Assembly: GCF_014649815.1 (NCBI RefSeq)
Contig: NZ_BMTT01000008.1
Coordinates: forward strand, 124,001 to 188,000
Length of the DNA stretch: 64,000 nt
Direction: 5' to 3'
Source: Streptomyces mutabilis
GTDB lineage: Bacteria; Actinomycetota; Actinomycetes; Streptomycetales; Streptomycetaceae
Shown: in pieces, positions 48,216 to 55,798 of the stretch
Position numbering within the stretch: the first letter of the stretch is position 1
How the letters are laid out: every line of letters starts with the position of its first letter
Notes under the pieces: model-generated
Databases searched by the model: none
Told to the model about the DNA's origin: nothing
What the model saw: the letters and a program-made list of their open reading frames with translations, nothing else
Made by a program: the position numbers and the translations under genes

Positions 48216-48973
48216 CCGCCATGGTCAAGGCCGAGGGCGTCCACAAGTCCTTCGGCGCCGTCGAGGTCCTCAAGGGCATCGACCTGGAGGTGAAGCAGGG
48301 CGAGGTGTTCTGCCTCATCGGCCCCTCCGGCTCCGGCAAGTCCACCTTCCTCAGGTGTATCAACCACCTCGAGAAGATCAACGCCGGGCGTCTGTACGTC
48401 GACGGCGAGCTGGTCGGCTACCGCCAGAAGGGCGACAAGCTCTACGAGCTGAAGGACAGCGAGGTCGCGGTCAAGCGCCGGGACATCGGCATGGTCTTCC
48501 AGCGCTTCAACCTGTTCCCGCACATGACGGCCGTCGAGAACGTCATGGAGGCCCCGGTCCAGGTCAAGGGCGTCAGCAAGTCCCAGGCCCGGGAGCGCGC
48601 CACCGCCCTTCTGGAGCGCGTGGGCCTCGGCGACAAGGCCGGCAACTACCCCTCGCAGCTCTCCGGCGGCCAGCAGCAGCGCGTAGCCATCGCCCGGGCC
48701 CTGGCCATGGACCCGAAGCTGATGCTGTTCGACGAGCCCACCTCGGCCCTCGACCCCGAGCTGGTCGGCGACGTCCTCGACGTCATGCGGGACCTCGCCG
48801 AGTCGGGCATGACGATGGTCGTCGTCACCCATGAGATGGGCTTCGCCCGTGAGGTCGGCGACAGCCTGGTCTTCATGGACGGCGGCGTGGTCGTGGAATC
48901 GGGCAACCCGCGCGACGTCCTGACGGACCCGCAGCACGAGCGCACCAAGGCGTTCCTGTCCAAGGTCCTCTGA
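48212..48973 (+). CDS. Polar amino-acid ABC transporter ATP-binding protein
   Basis: A 253-residue ATPase. Walker [15 protein letters not shown]-loop [17 protein letters not shown], signature [16 protein letters not shown], Walker [14 protein letters not shown] and the H-loop [13 protein letters not shown] are all intact. The ATG overlaps the permease stop (ATGA), with GGAGG upstream. It is the last gene of the operon; a 40-base perfect palindrome follows as terminator. Confidence 0.95.
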   Translation: MTAMVKAEGVHKSFGAVEVLKGIDLEVKQGEVFCLIGPSGSGKSTFLRCINHLEKINAGRLYVDGELVGYRQKGDKLYELKDSEVAVKRRDIGMVFQRFNLFPHMTAVENVMEAPVQVKGVSKSQARERATALLERVGLGDKAGNYPSQLSGGQQQRVAIARALAMDPKLMLFDEPTSALDPELVGDVLDVMRDLAESGMTMVVVTHEMGFAREVGDSLVFMDGGVVVESGNPRDVLTDPQHERTKAFLSKVL

Positions 48974-48987
48974 ACACCCGCACGCAC

Positions 48988-49027
48988 GCCGGAGGGGCGG
49001 TACGGACGTCCGTACCGCCCCTCCGGC
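48988..49027. terminator. 40-base perfect palindrome, bidirectional terminator
   Basis: A perfect self-complementary palindrome starting GCCGGAGGGGCGGTACGGAC, with no unpaired centre. It sits between the convergent ABC operon and the methyltransferase gene, so it can terminate both. Confidence 0.8.
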
Positions 49028-49038
49028 GTGGCCGTGGG

Positions 49039-49818
49039 CTACTTCAGCGCCAGCAGCAGCGTGTCCGACGGCGAGCACCACACCGGCCGCGCCTCGCCGA
49101 AGCCCTTCTCGCGAAGCACGCGCGCGTGCCACTGCGCCGAGGGCGTGTCGCCGTCGGCGTGCTCGCCGTAGATCTCGAAGCGGCGGGCGGTGGGCCCGGC
49201 GAGCACCGGGTCCTTGGCGGCGAGCTGCCACCACTCGGACCAGTCGAGCGCACCCCCCGCCTTGGCGGCGTCCATCTGAGCGTGCCGTCGTGCGCGCTCC
49301 GCCGCGTTGATCCGGGGCGTCGTCTCATCGATCATGTGGTCCGCGTTCATGAAGACACCACCGTCGCGGACGATCTCCGCGACCCGACCGTAGAGGGCCG
49401 CGAGGGGTTCGGCGTGGAGCCAGTGCAGGGCCGTGGCGGTCAGTACGGCGTCGTAGGAGTCGTACGGCAGCTTCGCCGTCCAGTCGGGGTCCTTGAGGTC
49501 GGCGGTGACCAGGGAGACCCGTTCGTCGCCGGCGAAGGTGCCCTCGGCAATGGCCAGGAGGGCCGGGTCGAGGTCCACGCCGGTGCTGGTGGCCTCCGGG
49601 AAGCGGGCCAGCAGGCGGGCCGTGATGGTGCCGGTGCCGCAGGCGAGGTCGAGCACCCGGGGCGCGGGGCCGACCAGCGCCTCGACCATGTCCAGCATGA
49701 TCCGGAAGCGTTCTTCCCGGTCGGGCATGTACCACTCCTGCTGCCGGTCCCAGCTCTCCTGCCAGGCCTGCCAGTCGGCCACGGGTGTGGTGGCGGTGGT
49801 GATGTCCGCGTCCGTCAT
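49039..49818 (-). CDS. Class I SAM-dependent methyltransferase
   Basis: A 259-residue protein. Motif I VLDLACGTGTITARLL, the acidic GVDLDPALLAIAEG, motif VTADLKDPDW and a post-motif region YDAVLTATALHWLHAEPL are the classic SAM fold. The substrate is unknown. The ATG at MTDADITT was chosen because of GGAGGGGC upstream; a start 18 bases earlier is possible. It is divergent from the CGNR gene. Confidence 0.88.
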   Translation of the reverse strand: MTDADITTATTPVADWQAWQESWDRQQEWYMPDREERFRIMLDMVEALVGPAPRVLDLACGTGTITARLLARFPEATSTGVDLDPALLAIAEGTFAGDERVSLVTADLKDPDWTAKLPYDSYDAVLTATALHWLHAEPLAALYGRVAEIVRDGGVFMNADHMIDETTPRINAAERARRHAQMDAAKAGGALDWSEWWQLAAKDPVLAGPTARRFEIYGEHADGDTPSAQWHARVLREKGFGEARPVWCSPSDTLLLALK

Positions 49819-49919
49819 CGAGCCCCTCCGTCGCATGTCGTCACGTAATACCCTGGAAGCACGATCAGCCATTACCTGACCGCAGGCACGACCATAGAGC
49901 CCCTCCGTAAGGACTACAA

Positions 49920-50549
49920 GTGGAACTGGCCTATTACTCGGATTACGCCGTACGTCTCGTCAACACCGAGGAGCCGGCCCGGGGGCAGGACTCCCTCACC
50001 TCGGTCGAGGCCGTCCGCGAACTCTTCGGCGCCAATCAGTCGGCGGCCCGTCGCGCCACGGACGCGGACGTGACCCGCTTCCGCTCGGTCCGGGGACGGC
50101 TGCGCGCGGTCTTCGAGGCGGCCGACGGCGGCGACGAGACCCTCGCCGTGGACCTGCTGAACTCGCTCCTGCTGGAGTTCCCGGTGAGCCCGCAGATTTC
50201 CGGCCACGACCATCGCGACGACGACGGCAGCCCGCTGTGGCACATGCACCTGGCCGACCACCCGTCCAACGCGACCGCCGGTTTCGCCGCCATCGCGGCG
50301 ATGGGCCTGGCCTTCCACCTCACCGAGTACGGCGTGGACCGCCTGGGCCTGTGCGAGGCGGCCCCTTGCCGCAACGCCTACCTGGACACCTCGACCAACC
50401 GCTCCCGGCGGTACTGCTCGGACCGCTGCGCCACCCGCGCCAACGTGGCGGCCTACCGCGCCCGCAAACGCCTGGAGGCCGACCGGTCCGCCGGCACCGG
50501 CCGGAGTGCGGACAGCGCCCAGCGGACCACGGCGAACGGCGAACGCTGA
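49920..50549 (+). CDS. CGNR-type zinc-finger protein
   Basis: A 209-residue protein starting at GTG after GTAAGGAC. The N-terminal ABATE-like helical domain (VRLVNTEEP, VRELFG, FRSVRGRLRAVFEAADGG) is followed by the C-terminal zinc-binding motif: CEAAPCRNAYLDTS, RRYCSDRCATRANVAAYRARKR. The final CGNR is degenerate (CATR). Such proteins may act as transcriptional regulators. The last 97 bases overlap the convergent sodX gene. Confidence 0.85.
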   Translation: MELAYYSDYAVRLVNTEEPARGQDSLTSVEAVRELFGANQSAARRATDADVTRFRSVRGRLRAVFEAADGGDETLAVDLLNSLLLEFPVSPQISGHDHRDDDGSPLWHMHLADHPSNATAGFAAIAAMGLAFHLTEYGVDRLGLCEAAPCRNAYLDTSTNRSRRYCSDRCATRANVAAYRARKRLEADRSAGTGRSADSAQRTTANGER

Positions 50550-50890
50550 CCGGGCTTCGGGGGTCGGTACCGCACCCGCACCCGCCCGAGCACGAGCTCC
50601 TCGGGCACGACCCCGTAGTCGGTGCTGTCCCCGCCCGCGAAGGCGTTGTCGCCGAGCACCCACCAGCCGGCCCCCCGCCGCTCGGCGGCCCGCTTGACCA
50701 CGAGCAGGTCCTGCTGGAAGGGATGCCGCAGCACGACCACGTCGCCCGGCCTCACCCGCGCCCCCCAGTGCACGAGCAGCACGTCACCGTGGTGCAGCGT
50801 GGGCACCATCGACGGCCCGGTCACCTCGGCCGGTCCGAAGGGCAACGCCCCTCTCGCGCGTTCGGTCTCCTGCGACAACTGCTCCGGCAT
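50453..50890 (-). CDS. sodX: Nickel-type superoxide dismutase maturation protease
   Basis: A 145-residue S24/S26-type peptidase. Catalytic Ser27 in VTGPSMVPTLHHGDVLLVHW and Lys66 in LLVVKRAAERRG form the Ser-Lys dyad of signal-peptidase-like enzymes. It removes the N-terminal extension of SodN so that the nickel-hook His becomes the N-terminus. It is divergent from sodN, as in other Streptomyces, and its 3' end overlaps the CGNR gene by 97 bases. The start ATG follows GGGGAGGTGCCGGGTC. Confidence 0.93.
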   Translation of the reverse strand: MPEQLSQETERARGALPFGPAEVTGPSMVPTLHHGDVLLVHWGARVRPGDVVVLRHPFQQDLLVVKRAAERRGAGWWVLGDNAFAGGDSTDYGVVPEELVLGRVRVRYRPPKPGQRSPFAVVRWALSALRPVPADRSASRRLRAR

Positions 50891-51035
50891 GACCCGGCAC
50901 CTCCCCGGTCTTTCCTTCACCAGTCTCAGTCTCACCCCGGACTTTTGTCCTAAGCCCACGGGGGCACTCGCCGAAACGGGCCTCCCAGGGAGTAATGTCC
51001 CCCCTGAGAAGACGATCACGAGGAAGGAACGCTTC

Positions 51036-51431
51036 ATGCTTTCCCGCCTGTTTGCCCCCAAGGTCACGGTCAGCGCCCACTGCGACCTGCCCTGCGGCGT
51101 GTACGACCCTGCCCAGGCCCGCATCGAGGCGGAGTCGGTGAAGGCCGTCCAGGAGAAGATGGCCGGCAACGACGACCCGCACTTCCAGGCCCGCGCCACG
51201 GTCATCAAGGAGCAGCGCGCCGAGCTCGCCAAGCACCACGTCTCCGTGCTGTGGAGCGACTACTTCAAGCCGCCGCACTTCGAGAAGTACCCGGAGCTGC
51301 ACCAGCTGGTCAACGACACCCTCAAGGCCCTGTCGGCCGCCAAGGGTTCGACCGACCCGGCGACCGGCCAGAAGGCCCTGGACTACATCGCCCAGATCGA
51401 CAGGATCTTCTGGGAGACCAAGAAGGCCTGA
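51036..51431 (+). CDS. sodN: Nickel superoxide dismutase
   Basis: A 131-residue precursor. The 14-residue leader MLSRLFAPKVTVSA is followed by the nickel hook HCDLPCGVYDPAQA (mature His1, Cys2, Cys6), so cleavage by SodX gives a 117-residue mature subunit that assembles as a hexamer. The start is fixed by GAGGAAGGAAC upstream. The gene dismutates superoxide in the cytoplasm. It is usually induced by nickel and repressed indirectly via Nur. Its 3' end, including the stop codon, is a duplicated attachment site for the integrated element downstream. Confidence 0.97.
   Translation: MLSRLFAPKVTVSAHCDLPCGVYDPAQARIEAESVKAVQEKMAGNDDPHFQARATVIKEQRAELAKHHVSVLWSDYFKPPHFEKYPELHQLVNDTLKALSAAKGSTDPATGQKALDYIAQIDRIFWETKKA
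51413..51431 (+). repeat. attL-like copy of the sodN 3' end
   Basis: GGAGACCAAGAAGGCCTGA, the last 19 bases of sodN, recurs exactly at 58160-58178. It marks the left edge of the inserted DNA, with sodN left intact. Confidence 0.75.
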
Positions 51432-51491
51432 TTCGCTACCGACCATGGACTCCCTCCCGGCAGGGTTAACCAGCAGGTCAGAGCGATACAC

Positions 51492-51530
51492 AGAGGAGCC
51501 CGACCGTGCGATACGGCCGGGCTCCTCTGG
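51492..51530. terminator. Terminator downstream of sodN
   Basis: A 12-base stem (CAGAGGAGCCCG with CGGGCTCCTCTG) and a 15-base loop, followed by GCGTTTC. It terminates sodN or the facing integrase remnant. Confidence 0.8.
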
Positions 51531-51568
51531 CGTTTCAAGATCCAATGGGAGACGTTCGGGAGACGAGG

Positions 51569-52297
51569 TCAGGACGACGGTCGACGCCTCTCCCACTGCG
51601 GGGCCTCCTCGTCCACCGCCGACTTCTCCCACGCCTCCTGGAGCGCCCGCGCGATGCCCAGCTCCATCTCCGGAGACGTGTGGCTGTACGTCCCCTCCGC
51701 GCCCTGGAGCTTGTGCCCCATCCGCTCCTCGACGGCGACCCGCGGGTGGCCCTGTTCGTCCAGCCAGACCTCGTGCCCGTGGCGCAGGCCGTGCGGCACC
51801 ATGTCGGCCAAGCCGTCGACCGCGGGGAGCGCCGGCGTCGCCTTGCGACCGCGGCGGATGGGCTCGGCGTCCTGGCCGACGAGGATGGGCTTCCAGAACC
51901 GCCCGTAGGACTGGTCGTCCACGCGGAGCGGCCGGCCGCGCTGCGAGGGGAAGACCAGTGTCGGGTGCGCGTTCAGGGCGAGGACTTCGGACAGCAGCTC
52001 GCCTAGGAACGGCGGGAGGATCAACGTCCGGTAGCTGGAGTACTTCGGCGGGGTCAGGGTGAAGCCCTTCGGCAGCCTGATCTTCTGTCCGGCGCGCAAC
52101 CGCGCGCCTGCGGCGAAGTCGTTGGCCTCCGCTATCTCCCCGGCTCGCTTCGCGTCGGCCAGGCGCAGCTCGGCGATCGACTCCAGCGTCTCCACCCCCG
52201 AGGTGACCGGCCGGCTCGCCCGCCGTATCACCACCGACCACGCGGAGATCGGCGAAGAGACCGCGCGTCGCATCGTCGGCCAGGCCGCCGCGTTCAT
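51569..52297 (-). pseudogene. Tyrosine integrase C-terminal half fused to a LysM remnant
   Basis: An open 242-residue frame of mixed origin. Residues about 36-78 (ETLESIAELRLADAKRAGEIAEANDFAAGARLRAGQKIRLPKG) read as a LysM domain of the phage-tail type. From about residue 80 the frame becomes the C-terminal half of a tyrosine recombinase: PPKYSSYRTLILPPFLG, PHGLRHGHEVWLDEQG (His-x-x-Arg), GHK and TYSH with the Tyr nucleophile. The N-terminal core-binding domain and first catalytic Arg are missing, so it cannot be a normal integrase. Its end lies 137 bases from the sodN att site. Confidence 0.65.
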
Positions 52298-52608
52298 CGC
52301 CGCGTCCGGCCAGCAGCCGGGCCAGTCCTTCGCGCGCGCCGAGTGAACTGGTCGATTACGGCTGGCACGCGTTCATCCTGCACACCGTCGACTACGCCGA
52401 GTTCTGCCAACGCGTCGTCGGCCGCTTCGTCCACCACGTCCCGACCGACGAGGACGAGGACGCGCCCGGCGGCCCGGCCTCCGCCCGGGAGCGTGCCCTC
52501 GCCGCCATCACGGCCGCCGGCTACACCGTCGACGAAGAGCTGTGGCCCGACCTGGCCAAGTGCACCCAATGCCACGCCGGGTGCACCGACAGCCCCAAGA
52601 ACGGCTGA
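52200..52608 (+). pseudogene. Glycine-rich-domain-like element protein, frameshifted
   Basis: Two frames join to give a protein common in actinomycete integrative elements: TGRLARRITTDHAEIGEETARRIVGQAAAFIAASGQQPGQSFA, then (new frame) ELVDYGWHAFILHTVDYAEFCQRVVGRFVHHVPTDEDEDAPG to CTQCHAGCTDSPKNG. The break near 52340 is a GCGCGCGCC tract; four extra bases (CGCG) would explain it. The 5' end overlaps the LysM part of the opposite-strand chimera. It is truncated and broken, hence not functional. Confidence 0.65.
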
Positions 52609-52685
52609 CAGCACGGCACCATCTGTACAACACTCCAGCCGTCCGGTGTCACAGCCGGGCGGCTGGCCCTATGAGCGGAGCACAC

Positions 52686-53354
52686 GTGACAGACACCGCG
52701 ATCGCCTGGGATACCTACTCACGGCAGCGCCCCGAGCGACGGCCGGTCAACGCCTTCGGCGAGGAGACCTGGTTCAACTGGACCCAGTACGCGGACCACG
52801 GCCCCGGCGTCGAACTGCTTGAGGTTCAACCGGGCGCACGTGTCCTGGATCTCGGCTGCGGCAAGGGTGGCAATGCTGCGCACCTTGCCACGCTCGGCGT
52901 CATCGCCGTCGGCGTCGACGTCTCGCCCTGCCAGCTTGCTGCGGCCCAGGAGCGGTGGGGCTGGGTTCCCGGCCTGGAGTTCCACCAGACGGAGGCCGTC
53001 GCCTTCCTGCGCGAGGACCAGCAGGGGTTCGACGCCGTGTACTCGGTGTACGGCGCCGCCTGGTTCACCGATCCGGCACTGTTACTGCCGGCGATCCGCG
53101 AGCAGCTGCGCCCGGGTGGCCGGCTCGTCTTCTCCCAGCGGCCGCCGGTGCCCGGCTGCTACGGCTGCCAGGCCTCGTACATCCCGCGCGGCGCCGACGA
53201 GGACCCGCTCGTCGTGAAGCGGTGGGACTACGAGCCTGACGCCTGGGAGCAGCTGCTGAAGGAGTACGGCTTCACTGACGTCGACGCGACCGTCCTGGCG
53301 GCGCCTCCCGGCAACCGGACGGTCGGCACTTTCGTCGTGCGCGCCCGAGCCTGA
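52686..53354 (+). CDS. SAM-dependent methyltransferase of the integrated element
   Basis: An intact 222-residue protein. GTG (VTDTAIAWDTYSRQ) was chosen because of GCGGAGC upstream; an ATG 15 bases earlier is possible. Motifs: VLDLGCGKGGNAAHLATLG, VGVDVSPCQLAAAQERW, FDAVYSVYGAAWFTDP and LRPGGRLVFSQRPP. It resembles methyltransferases that recur beside the glycine-rich and XRE genes in Streptomyces integrative elements. The substrate is unknown. It is the most intact cargo of the left half of the insert. Confidence 0.86.
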   Translation: MTDTAIAWDTYSRQRPERRPVNAFGEETWFNWTQYADHGPGVELLEVQPGARVLDLGCGKGGNAAHLATLGVIAVGVDVSPCQLAAAQERWGWVPGLEFHQTEAVAFLREDQQGFDAVYSVYGAAWFTDPALLLPAIREQLRPGGRLVFSQRPPVPGCYGCQASYIPRGADEDPLVVKRWDYEPDAWEQLLKEYGFTDVDATVLAAPPGNRTVGTFVVRARA

Positions 53355-53364
53355 CCGCGGCCCG

Positions 53365-53595
53365 TCAGCCGACCAGATCCCGCAGGGGCACGTCGAGGGC
53401 GTCAGCGATGAGCAGGAGGGAACTGTAGGGCGGATCGCTCGTGCCGGGCTCGATGCGTTGCAGTGTGCGACGGTCGATACCGGTCATCTCCGCGAAAACC
53501 TCCTGCGTGAGGTTGGCGCGGGACCGCAGGTCTCGGATGCGATCTCCCTGCTCACGTCGCCGTGTGTAGGTCCAGTCAGGAAGATCGCGGGGCAC
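53365..53595 (-). CDS. XRE-family helix-turn-helix regulator
   Basis: A 76-residue protein. The helix-turn-helix RIRDLRSRANLTQEVFAEMTGIDRRTLQRIEPGTSDPPYSSLLLIADALDVPLRDLVG is canonical XRE, with TIDRRTLQR as recognition helix. The GTG start is the shortest that keeps the whole domain; it could extend upstream by 41 codons. It is convergent with the methyltransferase (10-base gap), a common pairing on actinomycete elements. Confidence 0.78.
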   Translation of the reverse strand: MPRDLPDWTYTRRREQGDRIRDLRSRANLTQEVFAEMTGIDRRTLQRIEPGTSDPPYSSLLLIADALDVPLRDLVG

Positions 53596-53883
53596 TCGAC
53601 AACGGTCAGAGCGACATGTCCCAATGTCAGCGTCAGGCGGGTCGCGTTTTTCGATCTTTGTTCCACAAGACGGCCGCCTGTCCGCCGAGCACCTCCGGCG
53701 GGCAGGCGGTCTTTGCATGTCCGGCCTGCGTCTCGCCGCCAGGAGGGGTGGGAGAATCCATGGGAGATGATCAAGAGGAGTCGTTACGCAACGCTGCTAG
53801 GTTCTGCTAGATGCGCACATCGCTTCGCCGCAGGTCACAGCCATATGCCCAGGTCAGCAGAAACGCCGCCTACCGTCCCATCC

Positions 53884-53899
53884 GATCGACAGGATCTTC
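53884..53899. repeat. 16-base copy of sodN 3' region inside the insert
   Basis: GATCGACAGGATCTTC is identical to sodN positions 51395-51410, two bases before the 19-base att repeat. It lies exactly where homology to an integrase ends, suggesting a remnant of an older attachment site. Confidence 0.45.
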
Positions 53900-54300
53900 G
53901 GGCGTGCGGCAAGGTGCGCGAGGACGGCGTCGGTGACGACCTCGCCGACCGGGACGGTGCGCCGGGACTGCGCGGTCTTCGGCGGGCCGATCTTCCCCGA
54001 CTGACTGGAGCCGCTGCCGCTCGACGCGGATGGCGTCTGCCTTGAAGTCGACATCCGACACCTTGAGGCTGGAGCAACTCGCCTGCTCGCAAGCCTGATC
54101 CGGCAAGCGTGACGATGGCTGCACGGATGTACGGCGGCATCACCCGGGCCATGGCCTCGACCTGGGCGACCGTAGGGGGCGTGACCTCCTCGTCCGACGT
54201 GGGCGGGAGGGTGATCCGGCGGCACGGGCTGGACGCGATGACCTTGTCCTCCACGGCTGCGGTCAGGACGCGCACGATCGCCCCGTTCCGCTCGCGCTCC
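53884..54300 (-). pseudogene. Second tyrosine integrase, truncated with frameshifts
   Basis: Read on the minus strand in three frames: VLTAAVEDKVIASSPCRRITLPP to IVTLAGSGLRAGELL, then LKVSDVDFKADAIRVERQRLQSVG, then GKIGPPKTAQSRRTVPVGEVVTDAVLAHLAARPKIL. Together these are the middle of a tyrosine recombinase (VTPPTVAQVEAMA, GSGLRAGELL with catalytic Arg). Both the N-terminal domain and the C-terminal His-Arg-Tyr part are missing. Two frameshifts or small indels are needed. It is not functional. Confidence 0.7.
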
Positions 54301-54308
54301 GTTCCGGA

Positions 54309-54708
54309 ACTGAACGCGCTGCGGGACCGGCTGACCGCGTGGCTGGCCCCGCTGCGGAGCACGGCAGAGGGCTTGGTTCCGCAGATGCCGGTCGAGGACC
54401 GGGCCGCCGACACGTGGGATCCGCTGGAGATCGTCGCCGACTTGGCCGGCGGGCACTGGCCCTCCCGCTCCCGGGCCGCCTGCCTGGCGATGACCCGCAA
54501 CGAGGTGGTCCAGGATGAGCAGACGAGGCTGAAGAGGCAACCAACTGCTGCGCGACGTCCGCCGCGTGTTCGAGCAGGAGGGCCACAAGGAGGCTCTGCG
54601 CAGCCAGGACCTGCTCGCCCCCTCCTCCAGGACGCGGAGGCACCATGGTCCGAGTACGGAACCAAGGGCCTGAACGCCTACCACCTGGCCAACTCATGGA
54701 GGGCATGA
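54309..54708 (+). pseudogene. DUF3631-domain protein fragment, frameshifted
   Basis: Frames joined give ALRDRLTAWLAPLRSTAEGLVPQMPVEDRAADTWDPLEIVADLAGGHWPSRSRAACLAMTRNEVVQDEQTRLK, then LLRDVRRVFEQEGHKEALRSQDLLA, then LLQDAEAPWSEYGTKGLNAYHLANS. This matches the C-terminal DUF3631 domain of primase-like or ATPase proteins on Streptomyces plasmids and integrative elements. At least two frameshifts are present and the N-terminus is lost where the integrase remnant joins. Confidence 0.65.
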
Positions 54709-54827
54709 CCTCCGACCGAACCCGTGAGGCGATCACCTCAATCCGCTCCACGCTCGCGGTCTACCAGCGCCGCCGCGTTCCCGGTACCGCTGATCTCGCC
54801 CGCCGCGCCCGCGAGGCCCTCGCCTGA
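54705..54827 (+). CDS. Very small open frame of the element
   Basis: A 40-residue frame, MTSDRTREAITSIRSTLAVYQ to RRAREALA, starting at ATG overlapping the DUF3631 remnant stop (ATGA), with a GGAGGGC site. A basic helical peptide; no family was recognised. It may be a small element protein or a chance frame. Confidence 0.35.
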   Translation: MTSDRTREAITSIRSTLAVYQRRRVPGTADLARRAREALA

Positions 54828-54861
54828 CATGCCCAACAACCCGCCCGACGAAGGGCACACC

Positions 54862-54970
54862 GTGACCCAGCAGACCGACGACCAGCCCAAGGCCCTCAAG
54901 CCGGCGCTCGAACCGATGACCCTGCTGGTCGCCGGGGTCATCGTCCACGACGAGGCCACGCCGCGCCTCC
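54862..54970 (+). pseudogene. NUDIX-type protein N-terminal remnant
   Basis: Reads VTQQTDDQPKALKPALEPMTLLVAGVIVHDEATPRLQ, the start of NUDIX hydrolases seen next to DUF3631 genes on Streptomyces elements, then runs into unrelated sequence before the Nudix box. Truncated. Confidence 0.4.
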
Positions 54971-54999
54971 AGGAGAGGCGGTGGCTCCGACGGCGGTGG

Positions 55000-55602
55000 T
55001 CAACGCTGCTCGCGTCGGCCGCGGACGGTCAGGGCGATGACGGAGACGAGGAACCAGAAGGCGCCGAAGGCGGAGTATCCGGCGACGGAGGACAGGCCGC
55101 TCGTCGGCGAGGCGGACATGGCGGCGAAGGAGCCGCCGGCGAGGACGGACAGTCCGCCGCTGATGACCATGGGCCACTGGGCGCCGACGGTGCGCCGGCG
55201 CCGGATGGCCACGACGAGCTGGATCGCTCCGGAGAAGAGGGCCCAGACGCCGAACACGAGCAGGGCCGTCCCGATGGTGGAGAAGGCGGCGGCGAACATC
55301 CCGGCGGCGGTGCCGAGGCCGAGAGCCACGTTGATGGCACCGACGCGGTCCATGGGGCCGGTGCCGGCCAGGCGCCGCTCCAGGAGCGTGGCGACGGCGT
55401 CCCACAGGGGGTAGATCACGAGCAGCACGGACGCGGTCGCGGTGGGCTTGTCCGTCGAGACGAGCGAGGCGGAGGTCGTCACCACGAGTGCCACCCAGAT
55501 CAGGGAGAAGGCGACTCGGACTAGGTGGAGCGAGCGGAGCCCGGAGGGCGTCGTCGCAGTCGGGGTCGTGGTCGTGCGCGAAGTCACGGTGGTCTGCGTC
55601 AT
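55000..55602 (-). CDS. DUF308/HdeD-like membrane protein
   Basis: A 200-residue protein starting at ATG after a weak site. Six hydrophobic segments are visible (HLVRVAFSLIWVALVVTTSASLV, ASVLLVIYPLWDAVATLL, GAINVALGLGTAAGMFAAAF, IGTALLVFGVWALFSGAIQLVVAI, WPMVISGGLSVLAGGSFAAM, AGYSAFGAFWFLVSVIALTV), with a Thr-rich N-terminus. This is the HdeD/DUF308 pattern; the acid-stress role is known only for E. coli HdeD. It diverges from a NarL-type two-component system with shared palindromes between them, suggesting it is the target of that system. Confidence 0.82.
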   Translation of the reverse strand: MTQTTVTSRTTTTPTATTPSGLRSLHLVRVAFSLIWVALVVTTSASLVSTDKPTATASVLLVIYPLWDAVATLLERRLAGTGPMDRVGAINVALGLGTAAGMFAAAFSTIGTALLVFGVWALFSGAIQLVVAIRRRRTVGAQWPMVISGGLSVLAGGSFAAMSASPTSGLSSVAGYSAFGAFWFLVSVIALTVRGRREQR

Positions 55603-55682
55603 CGGGTGTCCCGTGGGGTGAGCGTGATGGTGTGAGACGGTCGCCTCAATGACGAGTCTTGGCGACCTCGGGACAGTCCGTG

Positions 55683-55764
55683 TACTTCGAACGAAGTAGT
55701 TCTGCCGTCTCCTTCGCACCGCAGGGGCCCCGGGCCCGGCCCGCCGTCTACTTCGTTCGAAGTA
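55683..55764. promoter_or_regulatory. Two mirror-image palindromes in divergent promoter region
   Basis: TACTTCGAACGAAGTA (55683-55698) and its exact reverse complement TACTTCGTTCGAAGTA (55749-55764) lie with centres 66 bases apart between the DUF308 gene and the kinase gene. The match extends outward (CCGTG at the outer side, G at the inner), giving inverted copies of about 22 bases. They are the best candidate binding sites of the NarL-type regulator, one for each divergent promoter. Confidence 0.7.
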
Positions 55765-55798
55765 CACGGCCGCTGCACATGTGGCCGAGAATCGGACC

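Noticed and set aside
50784-52241. Long minus-strand frame across sodN and the integrase remnant
   Set aside because: It overlaps sodN antisense and the integrase in another frame. It has no motif and is a shadow.
55678-55770. Inverted 22-base copies as terminal repeats of a small transposable element
   Set aside because: Only about 50 bases lie between them, there is no target duplication or gene, and each copy is itself a palindrome, which suits regulator sites better.
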